A stretch of 64,000 nucleotides of DNA, from assembly GCF_033118175.1 (NCBI RefSeq), contig NC_083697.1, positions 27,936,001 through 28,000,000 of the forward strand, written 5' to 3'. Source of the DNA: Dama dama. Lineage: Eukaryota; Chordata; Mammalia; Artiodactyla; Cervidae. The position numbers were made by a program, and so were the translations under genes. This document shows, piece by piece, positions 36,184 through 47,680 of this stretch (its first letter is position 1; each line of letters starts with the position of its first letter). The notes under the pieces are model-generated. The model worked only from the letters and a program-made list of their open reading frames with translations, was not told the origin of the DNA and made no database searches.

Positions 36184-36400
36184 ATTTTTATTGAGATCTA
36201 ATTCATAATATAACATTATATTAGTTTCAGGCATACAACATAAAGATTTGATATTTGTATATATTACTATATGATACCACAATAAGTCCATTGGTACATA
36301 TAATTTTTTCTTATTATGGGAACCTCAAAGATCCTGCTCTCCTAGCAACTTTTAAATATACAATACAGTATTATTAACACTAGTCATCATGCTGTAAAAA
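36184..36400 (-). mobile_element. Old L1 3' UTR
   Basis: TTTTTATTGAGATCTAATTC, TATTAGTTTCAGGCATACAA and GCAACTTTTAAATATACAAT match the antisense end of older mammalian L1 subfamilies. The sense strand would end in TCTCAATAAA-like sequence. Confidence 0.75.
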
Positions 36401-36553
36401 AATGATGTTTTTTCATTCTAAATTAACTCTTGCAATCTGCTTAGCTTTATAGTGGTTCTCCAATATATTTAAGAAAATAGATTTTAAAAATTGCAAACTC
36501 CAAAATTGCAAACTCTAAGGTGTCCTGCAAAATTTTGCAAATCTTACCATTTC

Positions 36554-37133
36554 TTTTTTTATTAGTTGGAGGCTAATTACTTCACAACATTTCAGTGGGT
36601 TTTGTCATACATTGATATGAATCAGCCACAGAGTTACACGCATTCCCCATCCTGATCCCCCCTCCCACCTCCCTCTCCACCCGATTCCTCTGGGTCTTCC
36701 CAGTACACCAGGCCCGAGCACTTGTCTCATGCATCCCACCTGGGCTGGTGATCTGTTTCACCATAGATAATATACATGCTGTTCTTTCGAAACATCCCAC
36801 CCTCCCCTTCTCCCACAGAGTTCAAAAGTCTGTTCTGTACTTCTGTGTCTCTTTTTCTGTTTTGCATATAGGGTTATCGTTACCATCTTTCTAAATTCCA
36901 TATATATGTGTTAGTATGCTGTAATGTTCTTTATCTTTCTGGCTTACTTCACTCTGTATAATGGGCTCCAGTTTCATCCATCTCATTAGGACTGATTCAA
37001 ATGAATTCTTTTTAATGGCTGAGTAATATTCCATGGTGTATATGTACCACAGCTTCCTTATCCATTCATCTGCTGATGGGCATCTAGGTTGCTTCCATGT
37101 CCTGGCTATTATAAACAGTGCTACGATGAACAT
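36554..37133 (-). mobile_element. Bovine-type L1 3' end (copy 1)
   Basis: It is a minus-strand insertion of about 580 bp. A T tract (poly-A side) is followed by the L1 3' UTR and the C-terminal end of ORF2 (36891-37133). That end includes ARTWKQPRCPSADEWIRKLW and YTMEYYSAIKKNSF and stops at HIYGI. It is 5'-truncated. It is almost identical by eye to the copy at 41848-42476. Confidence 0.93.
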
Positions 37134-38012
37134 TTATTGTCATCCTAATTCTATGCAACTGAACTATTCCCATACTATGTTCCAACGATGCTTGCTTTCA
37201 GCTGCCCTTTCCTCCATGTCTCAGTCTCCATTCACACTGTTATCAGGACATAGACTGACGTGTCTTTGATTCTTCTCTCTGTACATCTGGATTCCAGCTG
37301 ACATATTACTTCCTCAAATAGAGTTTCCATTGTATTCTATAACCTAGACATTCTTTTTCTCTATAGAATTCATCATAATTTGTAGTTTTATACATATTTG
37401 TCTATTTATTATTTAATGACTACCTCTTTAGTGTAATGTAAGTGTTGTGAAAACATAAAATATATTTTCTTTTTAATTTAGCACTGTATCTCTAGAGCTA
37501 GGGCCTTGGTTTCTCTAGAAAAGTGGCATTATTGTAGAACAATTGTAATTTCAGGATATAATTGATTAAGTAAACAAAGACAACTGAACTTCTTTCTTAA
37601 GGTTATACCTTTACATGGTTCATATAACTGTTCTTTCCAAACATCCAGCTAAATATAAAGACCAAGGGCAATAATAATGATTTTAATTAGGTTTAAAACA
37701 TTTGGAATAATTTTTGCTTTTGTTTACTTAAATATTATTTTTGAATTCTTATTATGTGCACGATAGGGCAAAACACTGGTAAGAAAAAGATAAATGATAT
37801 TTCTTGCAATCAAAATTTTCATAACATGGACAATAAAGTTAAGATATCCTCAATCAATAGGTATTTATTGAATGCCAAGAACTATGTTAAGTTTTGGAGA
37901 CACAAAGATTAATAATGCACATGCCCATATCCAGAGAGAAGGAAGTAGAAACAGGCTTGACTATAATATGTATCTGTGTTATAAGATATAATATGCTAGG
38001 ATTAACTGTGTG

Positions 38013-38233
38013 TATGTGTGCTAAGTCACTTCAGTCATGTCCAACTCTTTGCAACCCTATGGACTGTAGCCCACCAGGCTCCTCTGTCCATGGGATTCTC
38101 CAGATAAGAATATTGGAGTGGGTTGCCACGTCCTCCTCAAGGGATCTTCCTGACCCAAGGATCGAACCTGCCTCTCTTACACCTCCTGCATTGGCAGATG
38201 GGTTTTGTACCACTAGTGCCACCTCGGAAGCCC
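38013..38233 (-). mobile_element. Bov-tA SINE
   Basis: On + it reads CAGTCATGTCCAACTCTTTG, GGATCGAACCTGCCTCTCTT and CACTAGTGCCACCTCGGAAG. It is a full minus-strand copy next to a GT-rich tract. Confidence 0.92.
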
Positions 38234-38945
38234 ACTATGTCTAATTAGGAAGTATCTAAACCCTACCTGCATGAAGAAATATGAGGGGAGCTACTCCAAG
38301 AGTGAGCTTGAGGTACTCTCCCAAAGGTTCGGTAGAAATTTTTACAGGGAAAGAAACTGGATTGGGACTTTCCAGGGGTAAGCATATGCAAATCATGCAG
38401 ATTTATTTCAAGGTAACTACAAACAAGGACAGCATCATTTACAAATCATGCTTTTTAGTGGGTCATACTGTAGAGAAAACATTAATTTTCGATGACTGAT
38501 CTTATTTTCTACAGAAATATAGAAAAGAGTAATCTCAAATATTCCAGATTTACACTGTTTCAAAAAAAAGCAAAGTATGCACACCTTCAAGATAAAAAGC
38601 TAACTGCAAAAGACACTGGCTGGCTCAACATTTTGGACCACAATATACTAATAATAACATATTAATAATATTTTTTAACACCCCCCCCAAGCTATGTCAA
38701 CACATAACAAGACATGAAATCTGTTATTTTGGCAAATGATGTCAGCCTAGTCCTTTTTCTGGCCAGGCCCATTCTCAAGAAAACAGATCTCTCCTTGCAA
38801 CTTCTACAACAAAGAAAGATGAGGTGACCTGGCAGTTAATTTCAGCTCTTTCCTCTCTTAAACCCTCTTCCATAGAAGGGTAATTGAGGCAGAAATTTTC
38901 TTGACTCTCTCCCCTTCTGTATGTCAAAAGATCCTAAACCTTAAC

Positions 38946-39054
38946 TGGAACTGGAAATGGCAACCCTCTGCAGTATTCTTGCCTGGGAAATTCTATGGAC
39001 AGAAAAAGCATGGCATGGGACCTCAAAGAGTTGGACACGACCGAGCACGCACAC
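38946..39054 (+). mobile_element. Bov-A SINE monomer
   Basis: CTGGAAATGGCAACCCTCTG through AGAGTTGGACACGACCGAGC, with a CACGCACACAC tail. There is an internal deletion in the GGAGCCTGG region. Confidence 0.85.
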
Positions 39055-39784
39055 ACTTTTAATTTCATTACATTTTTGTGTTATTTGCTAGATGTATGCC
39101 TTTAAAGTAAACCACATTTTAAACCATATTTTAACATTCTTCCCTATTCTACCATAAAAGAAACCTCAAAAATATGACTTGGCCACAATATTCATAATAT
39201 GTGACAACTTGTTTTTTGTTATTCCCTGTTGAAATTGGTCTTGTTTAATTGAATAGCTAAAATATTGGCAAATAGATCTACTTCTATTGTTTCATAAACC
39301 ACAGAATTTTTTATGGCTATTTTCTATTTTAATTATTTTCCTCTAAATACTAACAAGCCAGATCTGCTCCTTCACAAGAGAATATCTAAGTATAATAACA
39401 AAGAAGCCTTTTGCCTTAAACAAAGGAACCACTCTTCAGTCTAAACTCAAGTGATAGATTCAGTTGGATTTTTGATTTATATAACAACCACGAAGAATCT
39501 ATCACCCTGCCCAGCAAGTAAGTCTTCTGTGTGCTTGTCATTTCTGTTGCAAAGGATTTATCATGGAAAACAGCCCTTGTGAGGAAGGCCATATATAACC
39601 TAAGAGATGCTCAGCTGATGGAAATGAAGATCCTAGTCTGTCCTTTACTTCCCTGAAAGCAATTCTCAGGCAATCAGAATCTCTCTGGAAATCTCTATTT
39701 TCACTGGGAAAATGTATAGTATTTTGCCTCCTACTTTGCTGGAATGAAGCCATACATATTAAACTGTCCTCGGCATTTCAAACA

Positions 39785-40142
39785 TGGTATTCATCTGCTC
39801 AGGTTGCCATACAAAATAACATAGACTGCTATTTTAAACAATAGAAATATTTTCTCACAATTCAGGGGGCTAGAAGTATAAGTTCAAGTATCATCAAGAG
39901 TGGTTTTTCTAAGAGGTGTCAGCCATGCTTGCAGATGGCTGTAACCTTCTGTCTTCACAGAGGTCTTCCTTCTGTGTGTCTGTGTTCTAATTGCCTTTTC
40001 CTTTTAGAACACGAGTTATATTGGTTTAGGTCCCACCCTCATGACCTTATTTTACCTTAATTATCTCTTTAAAGACCTGTCTCCACATACAGTCACACGC
40101 TGAGGTACTGAGGATTAGGACTTCAACAAATGAATTCGGGGG
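39785..40142 (-). mobile_element. MLT1-type MaLR LTR, larger part
   Basis: CAGGTTGCCATACAAAATAA, TCACAATTCAGGGGGCTAGA, GGTCCCACCCTCATGACCTT and CACGCTGAGGTACTGAGGAT follow the antisense MLT1 pattern. The LTR breaks off at GAATTCGGGGG, and its last bases appear at 41250-41290. It is an old noncoding LTR. Confidence 0.75.
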
Positions 40143-41249
40143 AATGACATCTGCAAGATGGCCAAATAAGATGTCCCTCATCATACCCACCTCAACAACA
40201 ACAATTTGAAATCTATCCATAAACAATAGTGCCTTTCTGGTATCTGGAGGATCCAGGTAGGAGACAAACCACAGTGCAGTGGAAAAATGAGGAGAATCAC
40301 TTTAAGATAGACCTGCACCCTGGAGGATGCCTTACCTACCATGGTCTCAGCTATGGATGCAGAAACAAGTCCACACCTCAGAGGACTTGGCCACATCCCC
40401 ATCTGGCTTTGGTTATGTCACCAGCACCATACCTGGGAAGAGTCTTGCCCACTGGAGTCAGATAATAAACATACAGACCTTGAACCCTGTTCACTCCATG
40501 AACCCTGGAGTGGCCCTTAGCTGTGCACCTGGAGTCCCTTGAAAAAACTGATTTAGATGGTCACCCATGGATCAGAGAACCTTTGTGGAAGTCCAGGATT
40601 CCAATAGAGAAGTTGCAGTACAAAAAAAAAAATCTGAGATTGGATGCCCTGGAAAGAGTGAGAGGAACAAACTGACTTCGTATACATCACGTCCTCCCCA
40701 TGGTGACACAACTTGGTACCAAGAGGGTCTTCTCAGCTGTGATTTCTCCCTCAGGGATGGGGTGGTGGTGACAAAAGGATGTGAGGGATGAGTTCCCAGC
40801 TTCCTCAGATGTGTGGAGCCCTGCCAAAGAGCCCATCTCTGTCTCCCTCTATCCAGAGGACTGTGGAGATCTGCACAACTAGGGGATGGATAAAGCTGGG
40901 AGAGCAGTAGGCAGGGCTCCAAACTGAACATGTCAAAGGGATTCAGATCCTACTAACCCATCATGGATCCCATCAGGAAGCCAGTTCACAAGCCACTGGG
41001 GATGCCTCATAGGTGTTATACCAGAGTAGATATTAAATGTTCTCAACAAGCACGCATATACACACACACACACAAGTAACTGTGTGAGGTGGTGATGGTG
41101 TTAATAATCATCTCACAATAGGTACATGTATCAAATCATCATGCTGTACACTTTAACTTGCATAATGTTATGAGCCTAATTATGAGCATAATTATATCTC
41201 AATAAATCTAGAAAAAAATTTTAATAAATTAAAGGATAAGTAAACTTTA
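40143..41249 (+). mobile_element. Insertion inside the MLT1 LTR; 3' end is L1-like, remainder unidentified
   Basis: From about 41070 to 41217 the sequence matches the end of old L1 3' UTRs (AACTGTGTGAGGTGGTGATG, ATGTATCAAATCATCATGCT and TATATCTCAATAAA), followed by an A-rich tail. The preceding 900 bp, opening with a CAAGATGGCC motif, is GC-richer than its surroundings and I do not recognise it. It could be an L1 5' or 3' UTR, or an unrelated retroposed transcript. Confidence 0.5.
41060..41075. repeat. (CA)n microsatellite
   Basis: A short (CA)n run lies just upstream of the L1-like 3' end. Confidence 0.9.
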
Positions 41250-41290
41250 AAAATGTGGGGGTGGGAACATAATTCAGTCCATAGTAAGCC
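41250..41290 (-). mobile_element. MLT1 LTR, terminal piece
   Basis: GGGGGTGGGAACATAATTCA continuing to GTCCATAG is the end of the LTR begun at 39785. The two pieces are separated by the 1.1-kb insertion. Confidence 0.65.
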
Positions 41291-41534
41291 TCTATAAGTT
41301 TTATCTCTAGCCATGATCCCGTAACATCAGTCTTTATTCCTCTTGCCTTAATGTACTTTCTTTTCTAATGTCTTCTTGCCTTCCTTTATGTGACATCCCT
41401 TTTGTTTTGGCTTCAGATCATCATAAACCTGAAATTAATAATACTGTAAAAGGCTGTTTCCATTGGAAAAGTAAAATTACATTAAAAGTGAAACAACCAA
41501 TGAAATGTAAAGAAGTGGAATCTAAACACAATAC

Positions 41535-41567
41535 CACACATACACACAAACATACACACACACACAG
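41535..41567. repeat. Imperfect (CA)n tract
   Basis: CACACATACACACAAACATA is followed by an uninterrupted CA run. Confidence 0.9.
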
Positions 41568-41847
41568 AAGCATTCTACACATTTGCATGCATATATATAT
41601 ATGGTTTTCTGTTTGTTTGGCCCCAACATAATTCCATATAGGCATTGCTCTAAGCTAATGTTAACTGGATAGTCACATTACCTGGATTTGGCAACAATGT
41701 CAAATTTCTTGGATGACACTAACACAATATTCTCATTTAATTCTGAAATTATTGGGAAAATTCAACTCAACTTTTTGAGTTGAAAATACCCTCAACTTTT
41801 TTCACAAGTGTTACTACTTAGTTTTATTTTTGCACTTGGTACTGACA

Positions 41848-42476
41848 TTTTTATTTATTTATTTATTTTTTTATTAGTTGGAGGCTAATTACTTCACATT
41901 TCAGTGGGTTTTGTCATACATCGATATGAATCAGCCACAGATTTACACGTATTCCCCATCCCGATCCCCCCTCCCACCTCCCTCTCCACCCGATTCCTCT
42001 GGGTCTTCCCAGTGCACCAGGCCCGAGCACTTGTCTCATGCATCCAACCTGGGCTGGTGATCTGTTTCACCATAGATAATATACATGCTGTTCTTTCGAA
42101 ACATCCCACCCTCACCTTCTCCCACAGAGTTCAAAAGTCTGTTCTGTATTTCTGTGTCTCTTTTTCTGTTTTGCATATAGGGTTATCGTTACCATCTTTC
42201 TAAATTCCATATATATGTGTTAGTATGCTGTAATGTTCTTTATCTTTCTGGCTTACTTCACTCTGTATAAGGGGCTCCAGTTTCATCCATCTCATTAGAA
42301 CTGATTCAAATGAATTCTTTTTAATGGCTGAGTAATATTCCATGGTGTATATGTACCACAGCTTCCTTATCCATTCATCTGCTGATGGGCATCTAGGTTG
42401 CTTCCATGTCCTGGCTATTATAAACAGTGCTGCGATGAACATTGGGGTGCACGTGTCTCTTTCAGATCTGGTTTCC
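41848..42476 (-). mobile_element. Bovine-type L1 3' end (copy 2)
   Basis: It has the same segment and orientation as 36554-37133 but is about 40 bp longer at its 5' side (GGGGTGCACGTGTCTCTTTC). The tail is an interrupted T/A tract of (TTTA)n type at 41848-41873. Near 41898 it lacks four bases present in copy 1. It encodes the same ORF2 C-terminal remnant. Confidence 0.93.
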
Positions 42477-43800
42477 TTTTTAAATGTGTTCTTTGAAACT
42501 GAAGCAACAAAAAAGCCCACGTAAATAATCCAAGACACAGTACTTTATATTTTGATGTTTGTGATTAATTTTTTCCATATATTATTCTTGAGAATATTAT
42601 TTTAATTTGCTCATATGAAGCTAGAATAAGCAAGTGTATAATTTTGACCTAAAGAGATATATTTGTCATTTAAGGACATTTGTGCAGACAAAAGTTACAG
42701 AGAACTAGTAGGGTATAGTCCATGGGATGGTTCTTTAAAACATGCCCTGAGATTTTAATCAAAATAGGATGTTTCTTCTCACTACAAGTTGACCATTTCC
42801 AATGCAGACATTTACAAAGAATAAATTCTTCCTTGAAGAGTATAATTCCCAGATTTTTTTGAGGTTGGCAATATTTCATTTAATCTCCTAGACTGATCCA
42901 TTTTTCTTTTACAACTAAAAACCTCAAAATCATCCATCCTGCATTAATTTAATATGATAGATAAGAACAGCTGCAGGCATTCCACTCTAGCCTGCACAAG
43001 ATATGAAAATCAAAGAATATTTTTCCCTTAGATACATGAATAAAAGGTGCCCAAAGCTTATTCTCACTAACTTTTGATATGCATTCAATCCTGCCTATGT
43101 GAGTAAAGTGGATTCTAAACTATTAAAGACGGGCAGTGTTGTTACAAGAGCTACTTCACTTGTCCCACCTCCCTTCTTCTTCTGCTAGTAAGTGCCTTCT
43201 TGCAGCACAGGGTGGCCGCAAGTGTCCATGTTGCCATGGAAAATAAATCCCATTGCCTCAGAAGCTGGATGTGTCTTTCAGCTTCAAGAAATATCCAACA
43301 CCAACCCATCTTTGATTCAAGTCACAATAAAATTTGTTAAGACATGGTGAGAGATTTGAATAATCTCCATCCCAGTCTCTTATCTTGCCTAAAACATACC
43401 AAGTCTACCAACTTTCCTGAATAGCATTTAGAGCCTATCTGAGCTAGTGCCATTATCCAGCCATGAGACATGGGGGGATCTGAGCAGTTACACATCTATC
43501 ATTGCTCAAGGTTTGTGCTTCAAAGTGCTCTTTCCCTCACCTTTTTATGAGGAAGATGGTTACAATTTCATATTTTCAGTATTTCATAAAGCAAAATAAT
43601 TCTGTCCACCAGAGGGACTACTTTTGCATTTATATCAAACCTGGGAGCCTGAAAGTTTGATATCTGAAATAATTTCACAAAATTTTATGAGCAGAGACCC
43701 ATGGTAATGATTAAAACATTGCATAGCAGTAAATAAAATACAGCAGTTGTTTCACTGTAAAAGATCCATTCTCTTGGATTCTTTTAGATTTTTCCTAAAA

Positions 43801-46546
43801 ATTAGTGAATGTTGACATTCCAGGAATCAGCAAACTAAAATGGACTGGAATGCGTGATTTTAACTCAGATGACCATTATATCTACTACTGTGGGCAGGAA
43901 TCCCTTAGAAGAAATGGAGTAGCCATCATGGTCAACAAAAGAGTCCAAAATGCAGTACTTGGACGCAATCTCAAAAACGACAGAATGATCTCCGTTTGTT
44001 TCCAAGGCAAATCATTCAATATCACGGTAATCCAAGCCTATGCCCCAACCAGTAACACTGAAGAAGCTGAACGGCTCTATGAAGACCTACAAGACCTTTT
44101 AGAACTAACACCCAAAAAAGATGTCCTTTTCATTATAGGGAACTGGAATGTAAAAGTAGAAAGTCAAGAAAAACCTGGAGTAACAGGGAAATTTGGCCTT
44201 GGAGTACAGAATGAAGCAGGGCAAAGACTCACAGAGTTTTGCCAACAGAATGCACTGGTCATAGCAAACACCCTCTTCCAACAACACAAGAGAAGACTCT
44301 ACACATGGACATCATCAGATGGTCAACACCGAAATCAGATTGATTATATTCTTTGCAGCGAAAGATGGAGAAGCTCTATACAGTCAGCAAAAACAAGACC
44401 AGGAGCTGATTGTTGTTCAGACTGTGAACTCTTTATTGCCAAATTCAGACTTAAACTGAAGAAAGTAGGGAAAACCACTAGACCATTCAGGTATGACCTA
44501 AATCAAATCCCTTATGATTATACAGTGAAAGTGAGAAATAGATTTAAGGGACTAGATCTGATAGACAGAGAACCTGATGAACTATGGATGGAGGTTCATG
44601 AGACTGTATAGGAGACAGGGTTCAAGACCATCCCCATGGAAAAGAAATGCAAAAAGGCAAATTGGTTGTCTGAGGAGGCCTTACAAATAGCTGTGAAAAG
44701 AAGAGAAGTGAAAAGCAAAGGAGAAAAGGAAATATATTCCTATTTAAATGCAGAGTTCCAAAGAATAGCAAGGAGAGATAAGAAAGCCTTCCTCAGCGAT
44801 CAATGCAAAGAAATAGAGGAAAACAACAGAATGGGAAAGACTAGAGATCTCTTCAAGAAAATCAGAGATATCAAGGGAACATTTCATGCAAAGATGGGTT
44901 CAATAAAGGACAGAACTGGTATGGACCTGACAGAAGCAGAATATATTAAGAAGTAGCAAGAATACACAGAAGAACTGTACAAAAAGATCTTCACAACCCA
45001 GATAATCACCATGGTGTGATCACTCACCTAGAGCCAGACATTCTGGAATGTGAAGTCAAGTGGGCCTTAGAAATCACCACTACGAACAAAGCTAATGGAG
45101 GTGATGGAATTCCAGTTGAGCTATTTCAAATTCTGAAAGATGATGCTGTGAAAGTGCTGCACTCAATATGCCAGCAAATTTGGAAAACTCAGCAGTGGCC
45201 ACAGGACTGGAAAAGGTCAGTTTTCATTCCAATCCCAAAGAAAGGCAATGCCAAAGAATGCTCAGACTACCGCACAATTGTACTCATCTCACACGCTAGT
45301 AAAGTGATGCTTAAAATTCTTTAAGCCAGGCTTCAGCAATACATGAACCATGAACTTCCAGATGTTCAAGCTGGATTTAGAAAAGGCAGAGGAACCAGAG
45401 ATCAAGTTGCCAACATCCCCTGGATCATCAAAAAAGCAAGAGAGTTCCAGAAAAACATCTATTTCTGCTTTATTGACTATGCCAAAGCCTTTGACTGTAT
45501 GGATCACAATAAACTGTGGAAAATTCTGAAAGAGATGGGAATACCAGACCACCTGACCTGCCTCTTGAGAAACCTATATGCAGGTCAGGAAGCAAGAGTT
45601 AGAACTAGACATGGAACAACAGACTGGTTCCAAATAGGAAAAGAAGTATGTCAAGGCTGTATATTGTCACCCTGCTTATTTAACTTATATGCAGAGTACA
45701 TCATGAGAAACGATGGGCTGGAAGAAGCACAAGCTGGAATCAAGATTGCTGGGAGAAATATCAATAACCTCAGTTATGTAGATGACACCACCCTTATGGC
45801 AGAAAGTGAAGAGGAACTAAAGAGCCTCTTGATGAACGTGAAAGAGGAGAGTGAAAAAGTTGACTTAAAGCTCAACATTCAGAAAACTAAGATCATGGCA
45901 TTTGGTCCCATCACTTCATGGGAAATAGATGGGGAAACAGTGTCAGACTTTATTTTTTGGGCTCCAAAATCACTGCAGATGGTGACTGCAGCCATGAAAT
46001 TAAAAGACGCTTACTCCTTAAAAGGAAAGTTATGACCAACCTAGATAGCATATTAGAAAGCAGAGACATTATTTTGCCAACAAAGGTCTGTCTGGTCAGG
46101 GCTATGGTTTTTCCAGTGGTCATGTATGGATGTGAGAGTTGGACTGTGAAGAAAGCTGAGCACCAAAGAATTGATGCTTTTGAACTGTGGTGTTGGAGAA
46201 GACTCTTGAGAGTCTCTTGGACTGCACAGAGATCAACCAGTCCATCCTGAAGGAGATCAGTCCTGGGTGTTCATTGGAAGGGCTGATGCTGAATCTGAAA
46301 CTCCAATACTTTGGCCACCTCATGTGAAGAGTTGACTCATTGGAAAAGACCCTGATGCTGGGAGGGATTGGGGGCAGAAGAAGGGGATGACAGAGGATGA
46401 AATGGTAGGATGACATCACCAACTTGATGAACTTGAGTATGAGTAAACTCCAGGAATTGGTGATGGACAGGGAGGCCTGGCATGCTGCGATTCATGGGGT
46501 CGCAAAGAGTCAGACACGACTGAGTGACTGAACTGAACTGAACTGA
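43801..46546 (+). mobile_element. BovB LINE, nearly complete (2.7 kb)
   Basis: This is the longest BovB in the window. It contains an open apurinic/apyrimidinic-like endonuclease domain (43805-44611, with AYAPTSN and SDGQHRNQIDYILC motifs), the linker (44636-44956), and the RT start (45016-45324). The RT core is at 45343-46035 with FIDYAKAFDC and a YVDD box at about 45775, and a post-RT region follows. The 3' UTR ends in tandem CTGAA units at 46530-46545. In-frame stops and shifts separate the domains. Two endonuclease active-site positions look substituted: GNWN where the family has GDWN, and SDC where it has SDH. Only the extreme 5' end is missing. The element cannot be autonomous. Confidence 0.94.
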
Positions 46547-47357
46547 AAAACCTTCAAAGAAGCTTCTGAATGTCTTGCAACAGAATCCTTAAGGCCATGT
46601 GTGTGTGAATTATAATTTATCTGATACTGTTTCTACACATGCACTTTAATTTTCCTTCTTTCTGTACTTCTTCCGCACTGATGGTTGGCAATTACGTTAA
46701 AAGATTCTGATAGCCTTTGTAGCTCTTCCGCTATTGTTGGAAAACAATTTCATGCAAAGGGAGTTTTCCGTTACACTGTATAAAAGCAATGTTATGTATA
46801 TCTGCTGATACTGTATTCAACATAGTAGCTTGAACCATGTTCACACTGTCAATGTTTTTTATTGCTCTTAACATTTATTCAGAATGAAATGCAGTGCATT
46901 CATGCATCCAAAATAATATATTGATAATATTGCTTTGCAGTCATACACATTACTTGAATTTGTTGGCCTAGAAAAGGAAATAACTCATTGTATATTATAT
47001 ATGCTTAAAGTTGGAGGACAAATGATACGAGTATTTCATGATGGAGTAAAATCATGAGCATCACCTAACCAACTACTTGTCTTTTAGTTTCTTTCTTTTT
47101 TTATTCAGTTTAATTAACTTATTTTTCAAAACTCTGAACACCAATTTTGTGTGAAATCTAGTCTACATGACTGAAATATGTAAGTAAATAAGACAAGCAG
47201 AAAATTCTTGCTTTTTTTTTGTTTTAGTATTCTAGCATAAGGAGACACAAAGTAAAGAATACACATGACACATAAACTGAAAATAAAGAACAGGCTAAGG
47301 GGTTTAGGGAGTGCTGGAAGGACAGATTGCAACTTTGAATAGGCTGGTCATAGAAAA

Positions 47358-47680
47358 AGCGATAATTGTGCAAAGATAGCTCAGTTCGTAAAGAATCTGC
47401 TTGCAATGCAGGAGACCCCAGTTCAATTCCTGGGTCAGGAAGATCTGCTGAAGAAGGGATAGGCTACCCACTGCAATATTCTTGGGCTTCCCTTGTGGCT
47501 CAGCTGATAAAGAATCTGCCTGCAATATGGGAGACCTGGGTTCAATCCCTGGATTGAATATCCCCTGGAGAAGAGAAAGGCTACCCACTCCAGTATTTTG
47601 GTCTGAAGAATTCCATGGACTGTATAGTTCATGGGGTTGCAAAGAGTCCGACACGACTGAGTGACTTTCACTTTCAAAGT
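47358..47680 (+). mobile_element. Bov-tA SINE, long form with two tRNA-like heads
   Basis: It has two successive tRNA-derived units (GATAGCTCAGTTCGTAAAGA, and GGCTTCCCTTGTGGCTCAGC at 47486), then the body and the GAGTGACTTTCACTTTC tail. It is about 2 kb upstream of exon 4. Confidence 0.92.

Noticed and set aside
37860..37915. Sequence like AATGCCAAGAACTATGTTAA, and a similar one at 48865-48950 (GACACCGTGCTAGATGCTGG)
   Set aside because: Both look like ancient interspersed repeat cores, but I could not assign a family or boundaries with confidence.
40229..40791. Overlapping open frames of 71-78 codons at 40229-40791
   Set aside because: Different frames are open on both strands in a GC-richer repeat insertion. 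No splice-compatible structure or protein similarity was recognised.
42200..42538. 112-codon minus-strand frame
   Set aside because: It is the C-terminal remnant of L1 ORF2 plus flanking codons. The same holds for 36891-37133.
43805..44611. Open frame of 268 codons with an endonuclease-like fold
   Set aside because: It is the BovB endonuclease domain, in line with RT and BovB 3' UTR sequence downstream, and not a host gene.
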